64,000 nt of DNA from JAYPUA01 sp038133845 (lineage in GTDB: Bacteria; SAR324; NAC60-12), in NCBI GenBank assembly GCA_038133845.1, contig JAYPUA010000011.1, positions 21,125 to 85,124 of the forward strand. The letters are read 5' to 3'. A model generated the notes under the pieces. It was not told where the DNA came from. It worked only from the letters and a program-made list of their open reading frames with translations, and made no database searches. Shown piece after piece: positions 8,563-18,038 of this stretch. The translations under genes and the position numbers were made by a program. Numbering within the stretch: position 1 is the first letter of the stretch; each line of letters starts with the position of its first letter.

Positions 8563-8964
8563 ATGGAACTACTACTGATTGCGCTGCTGGCTGGAGGCGG
8601 GGTGTTTCTCTACATGCACGAGCCGATGCCCGTGGAACTCAAGCCACGCGCCAACGACATTGTTTTGGTCCGCAAGTTTGACCCCAAGCCCACCAATCTG
8701 CTGCAGGACAGCTCGGTCCTCTCCGGAGACTTCAAGGACTTCGAGCCTCGGATTCAGTCGGAAGAGTGCAAGCAGCGGATGAATGGAGACATTACCGGAG
8801 ACTGGCTGGACTACAACTTTGCGACCAAGGACAGGGCACTCGACTGGTATGAGCGCACCGCCCGCAACAGCGCCTCCGGGAATGCTCGTGTGAACCACGT
8901 CGTCTACGAATTTTCCGTGGAGACCGAACGCGGCTTCATCTGGTTTGGGTATGAGTGTCCCTGA
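8563..8964 (+). CDS. Hypothetical membrane-anchored or exported small protein
   Basis: A 133-residue protein. It begins with a short hydrophobic segment (MELLLIALLAGGGVFLYM) with no obvious cleavage site, so it may be membrane-anchored. The remainder is soluble, with two cysteines (SEECKQ near residue 67 and the penultimate Cys) and many aromatic residues in the C-terminal half. I recognise no family. It lies between znuA and icmF on the same strand with a plausible promoter of its own. GGAAG lies about 5 bases before the chosen ATG; an upstream in-frame extension would run through the znuA end. Confidence 0.6.
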   Translation: MELLLIALLAGGGVFLYMHEPMPVELKPRANDIVLVRKFDPKPTNLLQDSSVLSGDFKDFEPRIQSEECKQRMNGDITGDWLDYNFATKDRALDWYERTARNSASGNARVNHVVYEFSVETERGFIWFGYECP

Positions 8965-9011
8965 ACCGCTCCTCTGACCTTCCCCGCCGCACCGCCGTTT
9001 TGGAGACCTGA

Positions 9012-12000
9012 ATGAATCACCCAGCCACTTCTCCTCGCCCCCAACTTCAACATGCGGTGCGCTTCGTCACCGCGACCAGCCTGTTCGACGGACACGACGC
9101 CTCCATCAACATCATGCGCCGGATCATGCAGTCCATGGGTGCCGAGGTGATTCACCTCGGGCATGACCGTGGCGTGGAGGAGATCGTGGAGGTGGCCATT
9201 CAGGAAGACGCGCAGGGCATCGCGGTCAGCTCCTACCAGGGAGGACACAACGAGTACTTCCGCTACATGGTCGACTTGCTCCGCGAGAAGGGCGCCGGGC
9301 ACATCCAGGTTTTTGGCGGCGGCGGCGGCGTGATCATCTCCCGGGAGATCCGGGAACTGATGGATTACGGCGTGGCCCGCATCTACTCTCCGGAAGACGG
9401 GCGCCAGCTTGGCCTCGAGGGGATGATCGCCGACATGGTCACGCGGGCCGATTTCTCGACCCTCCCTGAAGAGTACGTGCCGCACGGATCGGTGCTGACA
9501 CCGGATCGCAAGCTGGAGGTTGCTCGGGGCATTACCTGGATCGAGGAGCACCTGGAAGACACGCAACTCCTGGAAAGCGCCCTGGGCAGCCTCCCGGAAA
9601 ATCCGCAGGTCCCAGTTGTCGGGCTGACCGGAACCGGCGGGGCGGGGAAGTCCTGCCTGACCGACGAACTGGTCCGACGCCTGACCCAGGAGTTTCCTGA
9701 GCTGCAGATTGCGATTGTCTCGGTGGACCCCTCCAAGCGGAAGACTGGTGGGGCGTTGCTTGGGGACCGGCTCCGGATGAACGCGGTGCACCACCCCAAC
9801 GTCTTCATGCGCTCCGTGGCCACCAGACGTTCGCACTTGGCAACCTCCGAGGCCCTGCAGCACATCATCCGGCTGCTGCATGCAGCAAACTATGGGCTGG
9901 TCCTGGTGGAGACTGCCGGCATCGGCCAGAGCGATTCGGAGATCACCGACCTGGTCGACTACAGCATCTACGTGATGACCCCGGAATTCGGAGCCGCCAC
10001 GCAGCTGGAAAAGATCGACATGATTGACTTCGCCGACGCGATCGTGGTCAACAAGTTCGACAAACCCGGTGCCGAAGATGCGCTCAACGCGGTGCGCAAA
10101 CAGTACCGCCGGAGCCGGAATCTCTTTGAGGCCGACCCGGAGAGCTTCCCGATCTTCGGCGTAGTTGCCAGTCGCTTCAACGACCCCGGAACCAACTGGT
10201 TCTACAAGCACAGCATAGACCAGCTGATTGCCAAGAAGCCCCTCGCGTGGTCCCGAAACTACGAGGCGGAGCCAGCGACCTCCGCGGCCACCGAGCTGAT
10301 CCCTGCAGAGCGCAAGGACTACCTGCGCCGGATCGCCGCCGCGGTCCGCGAGTACAAGGCCGAGGTTCTGCAGCACGCTCAGCACGCCAGCGAGCTGCAT
10401 CAACTGCACGGCACCCTCCGGCAGCTCAAGCTGCTTGAGGCCGAGGGGCCTGAAGCCCTTGAGTTGAGCCACCTCCCGGACGGAATGCAAGCGTTGGGAG
10501 CGCTTTACCTTGAGAAGCAGCAGGCGCTCCCGGAGTCGATGATGCAGCAGCTGCGCGAGTTTGACACGAAGCGACAGAACTACCTTGGCGAGATGTTCCG
10601 CTACCAGGTGCGCGACAAGACGCTGGAGGTGCGCAACCACAAGGAGAGCCTCTCCGGAACCTTGATCCCGAAGGTCGCGGTGCCTCGCTTCGAGAGCTGG
10701 GGAGAGATCGTGCGCTGGCTGGGACTGGAGAACTTTCCGGGAGAGTTTCCCTACACGGCCGGGGTGTTCCCGTTCAAGCGGGAGAACGAGGATCCGACCC
10801 GGATGTTTGCTGGAGAGGGCACCTCCGAGCGCACCAACCGACGCTTCCACTATGTGGCCAAAGGGCAGCCGGCCACGCGGCTCAGTACCGCGTTTGACTC
10901 GGTGACGCTCTATGGCGCCGATCCGCATCGACGCCCGGACATCTACGGCAAGATCGGAAATGCCGGGGTCTCGGTGTGCAGCCTGGACGATGCCAAGCGC
11001 CTCTACTCCGGGTTTGACCTGGTCACGCCCAACACCTCCGTCTCAATGACCATTAACGGCCCGGCGCCGACGGTGCTGGCCTTCTTCATGAACGCGGCCA
11101 TCGACCAGCAGGTGGAGCGGCACCTGCAGGCGTCCGGAACGCTGGAAGCCGCCCGCAAGAGCATCGCTGAGCGCTGGAGGGCCAAAGGGCTCCCGGCTCC
11201 GGAGTACCGCATGGAGTTGCCGGAGGGGCACAACGGGCTGGGGCTGGAGCTGCTGGGGCTCTCCAGTGCGGAGTTGGTCGATGCCGAGACCTATGGACGC
11301 ATCCGCGAGAGCGTGCTGCAGCAGGTCCGGGGCACGGTGCAGGCCGACATCCTCAAGGAGGATCAGGCGCAGAACACCTGCATCTTCAGCACCAACTTTG
11401 CCCTGAGGATGATGGGAGACATCCAGGAGTTCTTCACCCGGAACCAGGTCCGGAACTTCTACTCGGTGAGCATCTCTGGCTACCACATCGCCGAGGCGGG
11501 CGCGAACCCGATCTCCCAGGTCGCCTTCACGCTGGCCAACGGGTTCACCATCATCGAGTACTACCTCGCCCGTGGGCTCCCTATCGACGGCTTCGCGCAG
11601 AACCTGAGCTACTTCTTCAGCAACGGGATGGACCCGGAGTATGCGGTGATCGGGCGGGTGGCCCGGCGGATCTTTGCGGTGACTCTGCGGAACCTGTATC
11701 GGGCCAACGAGCGCTCGCAGAAGCTCAAGTATCACATCCAGACCTCCGGGCGCTCGCTGCACGCGATGGAGATCGACTTCAACGACATCCGCACCACCTT
11801 GCAGGCGCTGTATGCGATCTACGACAACTGCAACTCGCTGCACACCAACGCCTACGACGAGGCGATCACCACGCCGACGCAGGAGAGCGTCCGCCGCGCG
11901 TTGGCGATCCAACTGATCATCAACCGGGAGCTTGGCCAGGCCTACAACCAGAACCCGCTCCAGGGCAGCTTTCTGATGGAGGAACTCACTGACCTGGTGG

Positions 12001-12428
12001 AAGAGGCGATCCTCAGCGAGTTCATCCGGATCTCTGATCGAGGGGGCGTGCTGGGAGCAATGGAGACCATGTATCAGCGCAACAAGATCCAGGAGGAGTC
12101 GATGCACTACGAGATGCTCAAACACTCCGGAGAGCTTCCGCTGATCGGCATCAACACCTTCCTCAACCCCAATCCTCAGATCGAGGATGACGAGATCGAG
12201 CTGGCCCGCTCGACAGATGAGGAGAAGGACTGGCAGATCCGGGACCTGGAGCGTTTCCAGCAGTTTCACGCGGAGGCTGGAGAGGTCGCTCTGCAGCAGC
12301 TGCGTGACGCCGCGCTCTCCGGAGGAAACACCTTCGAGGCCCTGATGGAATGTGCCCGCGTCTGCTCGCTGGGGCAGGTCACTCAGGAACTCTATCAGCT
12401 TGGAGGTCAGTACCGAAGAAACATGTAG
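9012..12428 (+). CDS. icmF: Fused isobutyryl-CoA mutase (IcmF type)
   Basis: A B12-dependent acyl-CoA mutase with its own G-protein chaperone fused in one chain. In order: a cobalamin-binding domain (about residues 15-145) with DGHDASIN at 26-33 supplying the His ligand; a MeaB-like GTPase with GTGGAGKS at about 207-214; then the TIM-barrel mutase with FPYTAGVFPFKR and SGYHIAEAGANPISQ. The 1138-residue length and domain order match IcmF. A Phe where methylmalonyl-CoA mutases carry a substrate-contact Tyr suggests an isobutyryl/n-butyryl or isovaleryl/pivalyl-type substrate, but this needs an alignment. The start ATG follows GGAG by 7 bases. Confidence 0.93.
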   Translation: MNHPATSPRPQLQHAVRFVTATSLFDGHDASINIMRRIMQSMGAEVIHLGHDRGVEEIVEVAIQEDAQGIAVSSYQGGHNEYFRYMVDLLREKGAGHIQVFGGGGGVIISREIRELMDYGVARIYSPEDGRQLGLEGMIADMVTRADFSTLPEEYVPHGSVLTPDRKLEVARGITWIEEHLEDTQLLESALGSLPENPQVPVVGLTGTGGAGKSCLTDELVRRLTQEFPELQIAIVSVDPSKRKTGGALLGDRLRMNAVHHPNVFMRSVATRRSHLATSEALQHIIRLLHAANYGLVLVETAGIGQSDSEITDLVDYSIYVMTPEFGAATQLEKIDMIDFADAIVVNKFDKPGAEDALNAVRKQYRRSRNLFEADPESFPIFGVVASRFNDPGTNWFYKHSIDQLIAKKPLAWSRNYEAEPATSAATELIPAERKDYLRRIAAAVREYKAEVLQHAQHASELHQLHGTLRQLKLLEAEGPEALELSHLPDGMQALGALYLEKQQALPESMMQQLREFDTKRQNYLGEMFRYQVRDKTLEVRNHKESLSGTLIPKVAVPRFESWGEIVRWLGLENFPGEFPYTAGVFPFKRENEDPTRMFAGEGTSERTNRRFHYVAKGQPATRLSTAFDSVTLYGADPHRRPDIYGKIGNAGVSVCSLDDAKRLYSGFDLVTPNTSVSMTINGPAPTVLAFFMNAAIDQQVERHLQASGTLEAARKSIAERWRAKGLPAPEYRMELPEGHNGLGLELLGLSSAELVDAETYGRIRESVLQQVRGTVQADILKEDQAQNTCIFSTNFALRMMGDIQEFFTRNQVRNFYSVSISGYHIAEAGANPISQVAFTLANGFTIIEYYLARGLPIDGFAQNLSYFFSNGMDPEYAVIGRVARRIFAVTLRNLYRANERSQKLKYHIQTSGRSLHAMEIDFNDIRTTLQALYAIYDNCNSLHTNAYDEAITTPTQESVRRALAIQLIINRELGQAYNQNPLQGSFLMEELTDLVEEAILSEFIRISDRGGVLGAMETMYQRNKIQEESMHYEMLKHSGELPLIGINTFLNPNPQIEDDEIELARSTDEEKDWQIRDLERFQQFHAEAGEVALQQLRDAALSGGNTFEALMECARVCSLGQVTQELYQLGGQYRRNM

Positions 12429-12445
12429 ATTTCCTGCCTCTTTGC

Positions 12446-12474
12446 TTGAACCTTCGGGGAGTCTGGCCTATGTT
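12446..12474 (+). promoter_or_regulatory. Sigma-70-type promoter for the Cys-repeat protein
   Basis: TTGAAC, a 17-base spacer, then TATGTT, with the predicted start about 30 bases before the ATG at 12510. Spacing is ideal and both hexamers match the consensus at four of six bases. Confidence 0.55.
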
Positions 12475-12509
12475 GACAACACGTTTTCCGAAGGAATGTC
12501 AACCGCTTC

Positions 12510-13801
12510 ATGAGGCTCTGGATGTGCAAATCGATCTTCTCTTCGCCTAGGGCAGCGCTCTTCACCCTGCTCCTTGCCCTGGCTCCGCTTTCCACCCAGG
12601 CTTCCAGTCACAACTCGATGTGTTCTCCGGAGCGCATTCAGGAGGCCTTGGACGCCGGCTGGGATCCCAAGGTCATCCAGACCATCTGTCCGCCTCCCAA
12701 GCCAGAGCCCTCTCCATCCGCCTTTCCTTCGGCCTCCGGGACCGGAGCACGCCCCTGCACCGACCGGGATCGGGCCCGCATGATCCTCTCCGATCTGGGG
12801 ACCGACGCGATCTCCGATGCCTGCGGAGAGAAATTCAACTTCCGGAAAAGCTGTACCGACTATGACCGCGCCCAGATGGTGCTTGTCGGGATCTCCAACG
12901 AAACCATTGCCGAAGTCTGTGGAACCGCCCCAGCTCCGGNNNNNNNNNNNNNNNNNNNNNNNNNNNNNNNNNNNNNNNNNNNNNNNNNNNNNNNNNNNNN
13001 NNNNNNNNNNNNNNNNNNNNNNNNNNNNNNNNNNNNNNNCCAGCTCCGGCTCCCCGGGTCCAGCCAGCGGCCCCACCCTCCCCGGCTCCGGCTGCAGAGC
13101 CTCCAGCCCCACGTGAAGCCGAACCGCTGGAACCGCTGGACCTGGAGCCCGCCTCAGCTCCGGAGCCCGAACCTGAACCCGAACTGGTCGAGATGCGTGA
13201 GGAGATCCCGGAGATCCCGGAGGAGGCACAGATCGAGGAGATCGAGGAGCTGGAAATGGAGCCGATGACCGTGGTGGAGATGGAGCATTACCCCATGACC
13301 TACTCCGACCTCTGGCGCTTTGGCCTAGGGTACGGGAGTCAGCAGGGGACCTACTCCAACGCCGCGAGCCAGACACTCTCCGACCCCGGAGCCCTCTCTC
13401 TCTATGGAATGCTGCAGATGGAGAGCGGGTTCACGCTTGGGGGGCGGCTTCGCTCCTTCAAGATGCAGGGCGAGTCCGGATCTGTCGGCGAAGAGTTTCT
13501 TGGCGGCCTGGGTTCGGCCGGATGGCTCTGGCGGCTTGGAGACCTTTCCCTTGGTGCCCAGGGAGTTATGGGCTTTGGCCGCGCCACGTTGCAAAGCTCG
13601 GACTTTGAGTCCACCTCCACCTCGCTGATGGTTTACGGTGCCGAGGCGCTGGCGCTCTACGACCTGGATGCCTTCCACCTGGGACTGAGCTTCGGCCAGC
13701 ATTTTGGAGACGTCAAGGTCGCCTACGCGGGCGCCTCCTCCGGATCTGCCACATACGCTCTGGGCAGCAGCTGGGAGTTGCTGCTGGGAATGAATTTCTG
13801 A
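12510..13801 (+). CDS. Exported protein: three Cys-bracketed repeats, Pro/Glu linker, barrel-like C-terminus (crosses a scaffold gap)
   Basis: The left part (12510-12939) has a signal peptide (AALFTLLLALAPLSTQAS) and three consecutive 23-residue units, each beginning and ending with Cys. The second and third share C-T-D-x-D-R-A-x-M near the start. It then enters Pro/Ala-rich sequence and meets 100 N. The right part (frame of 13040) continues with Pro/Ala, then a Glu/Pro-rich acidic linker. It ends with about 170 residues of Gly- and aromatic-rich alternating strands finishing in LLGMNF, which looks like an outer-membrane beta-barrel. The halves are in different frames across the fixed-length gap, but both contig ends carry CCAGCTCCGG in the same codon phase, so they very probably form one gene. 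Function unknown. Confidence 0.7.
12940..13039. other. Scaffold gap (100 N)
   Basis: Exactly 100 N, a placeholder length rather than a measured one. The 10 bases before it and the 10 bases after it are identical (CCAGCTCCGG), so the contig ends may overlap and the true gap may be nil, or it may hide more Pro/Ala repeats. Confidence 0.97.
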
Positions 13802-13866
13802 AGGGCAGAAGGGCACGCTCCACTTGTTGGCGGATTTCTGAACACCGCATCATTTGATGGCGCTCC

Positions 13867-14754
13867 TCACCCCTTGACGGCCCCTTCGGAGAGTCCGGAG
13901 ACGAGGTAGCGCTGGGCGAAGAGGAAGACCACGGTGATGGGGAGTCCGGAGAGGATGGCGGCGGCGGCGAAGTCGCCCCAGAGGTAGCGGAACTCGTTGA
14001 GGTAGAGGCGCGAGCCGACAGCCAGCGTCAGGTTCTCCTCAGAGCGCAGGAGGATGGAGGCGAGGGGGTAGTCGTTGATCACGCCGATGAAGACCAGCAC
14101 AAACACCACGGACATGATGGGCACGGCGAGGGGCAGGAAGATGTACCGGAAGGTTTGCCAAGGCGTCGCCCCGTCGATGGCGGCGGCCTTGTCCAGCGCC
14201 GGGTCAACGCTGTCAAAGTAGCCCTTGATGGTCCAGATGTGCATGATCACTCCGGAGAGATAGACCAGGATCAGGGAGAGGTGGCTGTCGATGCCGATCT
14301 GATCCGAGAGGTCGCCCAGCGAGTCAAAGACCGCATAGAGCGCCACCAGCGCCAAGGTGGTCGGGAACATCTGGATGATGAACAGCGAATCCAGCAGTCC
14401 CCCGCGCGCCCGGAACGGGATGCGGCTGAATGCGTAGGCCGAGATCGTTGAGACCAGCAGCACCCCCACCGCCGAGATCAGACCGATCTTCACCGAGTTG
14501 AACATCCACCAGAGTACCGGATACGGCGGCTCAATTCGCGTTCCGTCGGCCCGCACGTAGTCCAGCCCCAGCGCCAGGTACCAGTGCTCGAGCGTGGGCT
14601 GCTCCGGAATCAGCGAGCCCACTGTGAAGTTGCCCTCACGGAAGGAGATGGAGATCACCACAAGAAACGGAAAGAGGATCAGCGCGAGGAAGCCGATCAG
14701 GAACCCGTGGGCCAGGAGTTTTTGGAACAGCAGCCGTTTGGGGTACTCAACCAT
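13867..14754 (-). CDS. malG: Maltose/alpha-glucoside ABC transporter permease MalG
   Basis: Inner-membrane permease subunit of a sugar importer of the MalFGK2 type. It has 295 residues with six hydrophobic segments. The EAA loop that contacts the ATPase is visible as YFDSVDPALDKAAAIDGATPWQTF, and the C-terminus ends GLSEGAVKG, a typical MalG tail. The ATG at 14754 shares one base with the malF stop (TGATG), so translation is coupled. The long open frame extending far upstream on this strand is an overlap shadow of malF and is not used. Confidence 0.92.
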   Translation of the reverse strand: MVEYPKRLLFQKLLAHGFLIGFLALILFPFLVVISISFREGNFTVGSLIPEQPTLEHWYLALGLDYVRADGTRIEPPYPVLWWMFNSVKIGLISAVGVLLVSTISAYAFSRIPFRARGGLLDSLFIIQMFPTTLALVALYAVFDSLGDLSDQIGIDSHLSLILVYLSGVIMHIWTIKGYFDSVDPALDKAAAIDGATPWQTFRYIFLPLAVPIMSVVFVLVFIGVINDYPLASILLRSEENLTLAVGSRLYLNEFRYLWGDFAAAAILSGLPITVVFLFAQRYLVSGLSEGAVKG

Positions 14755-16289
14755 CAGCCCCTCCGGGTGGCGCGGCGCATGGCCACGAAGTTCGCATAGG
14801 CCATCACGGAGACCAGGACAAAGATCAGCAGCGTGATCGCGCCGGCGAGCCCAAACTGGGTTCCGGTGTCCATGAAGGCGATCCGGTAGGTGAACGACCC
14901 GAGGATGTCCGTTTCTCCGGCAGGAATCAGCGTCCCCGGGGTGTCCGGGAGCCCCCGGGTGAGCAGGAGGATGAGGACGATGTTGTTGAAGTTGAAGGCA
15001 AACGAGGCCAGCAACAGGGGCAGGAAGGGCGGCAGGATCTGCGGCAGCGTGATGCGGAAGAACACCCGGAGCGCCCCGGCTCCTTCCAGCGCCGCCGCCT
15101 TCTTGTGCTCCTCCGGAACCGCCTGCAGGAAGCCCATTGCCAGCAGCAGCATGTACGGATATCCGAGCCAGGTGTTCACCAGCAGCAGCATGCTCCGAGC
15201 CAGCGTTCCGTCCGTGAACCACGAGGGACGCACCTGAAAGAGCGCCTCCAGGATCAGATTGATCTCGCCGAAGTTCTGGTTGAACAGCCCCCGGAAGACC
15301 AGAATCGAGATGAACGCCGGAACGGCGTAGGGCAGGATCAGCAACACCCGATAGGCGCTCTTGAACCGGAGGTGTGGCCACTGAAGAATCACCGCCAGCA
15401 CCACCCCCAGCGCAAAGGTCAGGAGGACCGAGGCTGCCGCAAAGAACACCGTCCAGCCAAAGATCTGCAGCATGGGCTTCCGGATGCCTTCCGACTGAGC
15501 GATCCGCTGAAAGTTGCCCAGACCAATGAACGTCCGCCACCCAGGGGTTACCTTCTCTCCGGACCTGGTGCGATAGAACCCGGTCGAGTGGTCGGGGGTC
15601 AGCACATCGCCCGAGACCACGCTCCGCAGGGTCCCATCGGCCTGCAGTTCGTACTCCGGGGTAACCGCGGCGAACTTGCGCAGCCCGGCGGCCTGCAGCT
15701 CGGTGCCTTCCGGAAGCACCACGGTCACGGCCGCCAGCGCGTTCCGCAGCTTCACGGCCTCCCGCATCCCCAACACCTCCTCTGGCGCCTGAGCCACCCG
15801 CGTAGAGGCCACCCGGACGGCCTGCCCGTCCAGCGCCAGCGACTCGGAGAGCATGCCTCCGGGTCCTTCCGGGAAGAAGACCCGGTACCGGGAGCCGTCG
15901 GCTACCAGCGTGAAGGGACGCTCCGTTGAGGCGTCAACGGTGGTCGTTGAGAGCAGGACCTCCGTGACCCGGTTGAAGGTCAGCAGGTTGAAGGAGCCGT
16001 AGTTGGTGAAGCCGAGGTAGATCGTGTAGAGGATGGGAAAGGCCACGAACAGGAGCAAGGTCGCGATGCCCGGAAAGATGAAGCGGGCAAAGTAGAAGCG
16101 CCGGAAGCCGAAGATGAGGAGGAAGCCAAGCGAGGCGGCGAGCAGGCAGACGCCAAACAGCGCCTGCCCAACCCAGTAGACCCGCCAGGCTCCGTAGAGC
16201 ATGGTCAGGAAGATCGCTCCCACCAGCGCCCGGGCCACGAGGGTCCTGACGTCAGGCGAAGCAGACTCTGGAGCAGAGGCAGCAGACAT
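14754..16289 (-). CDS. malF: Maltose/alpha-glucoside ABC transporter permease MalF
   Basis: Inner-membrane permease partner of MalG. The 511 residues match the size of E. coli MalF. Features are three N-terminal hydrophobic segments, a large periplasmic P2-like region (about residues 110-280), and then the permease domain with an EAA loop EEHKKAAALEGAGALRVF. It lies between malE and malG in one operon. The ATPase MalK is encoded nearby on the other strand, behind the LacI-type regulator. Confidence 0.92.
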   Translation of the reverse strand: MSAASAPESASPDVRTLVARALVGAIFLTMLYGAWRVYWVGQALFGVCLLAASLGFLLIFGFRRFYFARFIFPGIATLLLFVAFPILYTIYLGFTNYGSFNLLTFNRVTEVLLSTTTVDASTERPFTLVADGSRYRVFFPEGPGGMLSESLALDGQAVRVASTRVAQAPEEVLGMREAVKLRNALAAVTVVLPEGTELQAAGLRKFAAVTPEYELQADGTLRSVVSGDVLTPDHSTGFYRTRSGEKVTPGWRTFIGLGNFQRIAQSEGIRKPMLQIFGWTVFFAAASVLLTFALGVVLAVILQWPHLRFKSAYRVLLILPYAVPAFISILVFRGLFNQNFGEINLILEALFQVRPSWFTDGTLARSMLLLVNTWLGYPYMLLLAMGFLQAVPEEHKKAAALEGAGALRVFFRITLPQILPPFLPLLLASFAFNFNNIVLILLLTRGLPDTPGTLIPAGETDILGSFTYRIAFMDTGTQFGLAGAITLLIFVLVSVMAYANFVAMRRATRRG

Positions 16290-16333
16290 GAACGCCGAGG
16301 ATCAGGCAGAGACCGGAGGCCCCTGCCGGGAGG

Positions 16334-17506
<1,173 letters not shown>

Positions 17507-17549
17507 GGCAACTTCTCCTCTGTGAGAGAGATGACGTCCTGAGGACAAT

Positions 17550-17870
17550 TCAGCGGCCGGTCAAGACCTGAACCGCAGTGATGAAAGAAGCGGGTCGCAC
17601 AAACACGAACCCGTTGGGACCCAGCGAGACCGTCGACTCCTGGAGTTCGACATGCTGGGCTGGACCCTCCGGAGAGCCCGGAGCGCTCAGTTCTACCGTG
17701 ATCGGTGCTGGAGCAAGGTTGAAGAGCCCGATCGCGCCTACTCCAAGCGAGGCGACATGCTCCAGTTTCTCCAGAATCCCGGGCAGGTCTCCAACCCCAT
17801 CTCCGGAGGAGCCCCGGAAGGAGCGAGGATAGATTGGGTCAATGACAGCACCACGCCACCAGGGGGGCAT
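17550..17870 (-). pseudogene. Internally deleted alpha-glucosidase (GH13) remnant
   Basis: The 106-codon frame joins the two ends of a GH13 alpha-glucosidase. Residues about 3-50 (WWRGAVIDPIYPRSF, GDGVGDLPGILEKLEHVASL) are the classic N-terminal first strand and helix of the enzyme. The rest, from FNLAPAPITVEL to LGPNGFVFV, resembles the C-terminal beta-domain. The whole catalytic barrel with the Asp/Glu/Asp active site is missing, yet the frame stays open, so the deletion was in frame or the gene was rejoined. The conserved YQIYPRSF reads DPIYPRSF. It lies directly after the mal promoter and before malE, where an aglA gene would be expected. No hydrolase activity is possible. Confidence 0.75.
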
Positions 17871-17906
17871 CTCCGGCTTTCACAAAGGTTCTCAAATCCG
17901 CAACGA

Positions 17907-17941
17907 AAGATAGCACGTTTTTCAGTCTTGTCAAAACGTTT
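17907..17941 (-). promoter_or_regulatory. mal operon promoter with LacI-type operator
   Basis: On the minus strand TTGACA (17934-17929), a 16-base spacer and TATCTT (17912-17907) form a strong promoter reading into the glucosidase remnant and malEFG. The palindrome AAACGTTT at 17934-17941 abuts the -35 box, in the right place for repression by the LacI-family regulator encoded next door. Confidence 0.75.
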
Positions 17942-18010
17942 AGAATCAATTTTCTGTTGAATATAAATAAAATAAAAGATACAAAGCTTCCCTGCAGCGC
18001 AGATTTTTCA

Positions 18011-18018
18011 AAACGTTT
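18011..18018. promoter_or_regulatory. Second LacI-type operator, before the regulator gene
   Basis: A second AAACGTTT in the same TCA/AAACGTTT context as the site at 17934, 77 bases away and 20 bases before the regulator start. It suggests autoregulation and possibly looping between the two sites. An AT-rich stretch with TTGAAT at 17957 could hold the regulator's own promoter. Confidence 0.65.
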
Positions 18019-18038
18019 GCAGGAACAGCAGATAAAGT

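Noticed and set aside
8904..10928. 674-codon open frame antisense to icmF
   Set aside because: It lies wholly over a well-conserved gene; such antisense frames arise from GC-rich codon bias. No family resemblance and no ribosome site.
14755..15540. Upstream extension of the malG frame into malF
   Set aside because: The extension is in the wrong frame over the malF gene and is not protein-like; the coupled ATG at 14754 is the natural start.
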